From Thiosulfativibrio sp964601165 (GTDB lineage: Bacteria; Pseudomonadota; Gammaproteobacteria; Thiomicrospirales; Thiomicrospiraceae), in contig CAZRMK010000090.1 in assembly GCA_964601165.1 (NCBI GenBank), positions 1 to 6,136 of the forward strand: 6,136 bases of DNA, read 5' to 3'. The notes beneath the pieces were generated by a model. The model saw only the letters and a program-made list of their open reading frames with translations, did not search any database and had not been told where the DNA came from. This document shows positions 5,971 to 6,136 of the stretch, piece by piece. The position numbers and the translations under genes are program-made. Position 1 is the stretch's first letter. Each line of letters starts with the position of its first letter.

Positions 5971-6136
5971 ACTGTCCGATTAAGAAATTAACCAAAGTAA
6001 TAGAGCCTGAATCCATAAGCCATAGAGTAAAATAGCAACTCACTAGACAGCATTTTACAAACTAAGGATTCAAGCATGAAACATCGTAACACCATTTTTA
6101 ACCAACTTCTAACTTTTCTACCCCGTAACCAATTCC
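5971..6136 (+). mobile_element. IS4-like insertion sequence, left end, runs off right edge
   Basis: The start of an insertion element is indicated by the N-terminus of a transposase at 6076. The outer boundary is inferred: ACTGTCCGATTAAG at 5971-5984 is the best candidate for the left terminal inverted repeat, about 100 bp before the start codon, leaving a leader of typical size. The other end and the target duplication are outside the window, so the boundary cannot be proved. Confidence 0.45.
6076..6136 (+). CDS. IS4-family transposase, N-terminal fragment (window edge)
   Basis: Only the first 20 codons are present: MKHRNTIFNQ followed by LLTFLPRNQF. This closely resembles the start of IS4-like transposases with an N-terminal DUF4372 domain, whose members commonly begin with a basic M(K/R)H stretch, then xxFxQLLxxIPR. 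A good ribosome site, AAGGA (6064-6068), lies 7 bases before the ATG. The frame is open to the edge. The gene cannot be judged intact or broken from what is visible, and the family call rests on a short match. Confidence 0.65.
   Translation, partial: MKHRNTIFNQLLTFLPRNQF

Noticed and set aside
5925..6035. A 36-codon plus-strand open frame after bioC
   Set aside because: It has no ribosome site, crosses the likely left end of the IS4-like element, and has a composition expected by chance in AT-rich DNA.

Overview
The window looks like part of an AT-rich gammaproteobacterial chromosome. The divergent order comF <- -> bioB-bioF-bioH-bioC is typical of Pseudomonas and several other gammaproteobacterial lineages, where bioD usually follows bioC. 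The proteins are of ordinary gammaproteobacterial type. The density of insertion-sequence pieces on both flanks would suit a mobile-element-rich genome, such as a marine, methylotrophic or symbiotic gammaproteobacterium, but the genus cannot be fixed from this sequence.

Layout. Positions 1-939 are a mobile-element graveyard. The 5' part of an ISL3-family element lies on the minus strand, its transposase interrupted by an in-frame TAG and running off the left edge. It abuts, apparently by insertion, the 3' end of an IS5-family element on the plus strand, which keeps its last transposase codons and a probable right terminal inverted repeat. Positions 940-1092 hold no gene. They contain an imperfect palindrome (971-1037) laid out like an integron attC recombination site, with a damaged crossover triplet. 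comF follows on the minus strand (1093-1788). A short divergent promoter region leads into the biotin genes on the plus strand (1844-5867). After bioC there is about 100 bp of spacer, then the start of an IS4-like element whose transposase (from 6076) runs off the right edge.

How the genes work together. BioC methylates the free carboxyl of malonyl-ACP so that fatty acid synthesis can extend it. BioH removes the methyl group to give pimeloyl-ACP. BioF condenses this with L-alanine to KAPA. BioB performs the last step, inserting sulfur into dethiobiotin. The middle steps (BioA and BioD) are not encoded here, and the bioD position is occupied by the insertion element. The four bio genes are closely packed (25 bp gap, 17 bp overlap, 1 bp overlap) and probably form one transcript from a TATAAT promoter at 1803-1808. 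ComF is a DNA-uptake-associated phosphoribosyltransferase-like protein and is unrelated to biotin.

I found no convincing new biological system. The most unusual items are the attC-like site, the nested and decayed insertion sequences, and the element sitting where bioD is expected.
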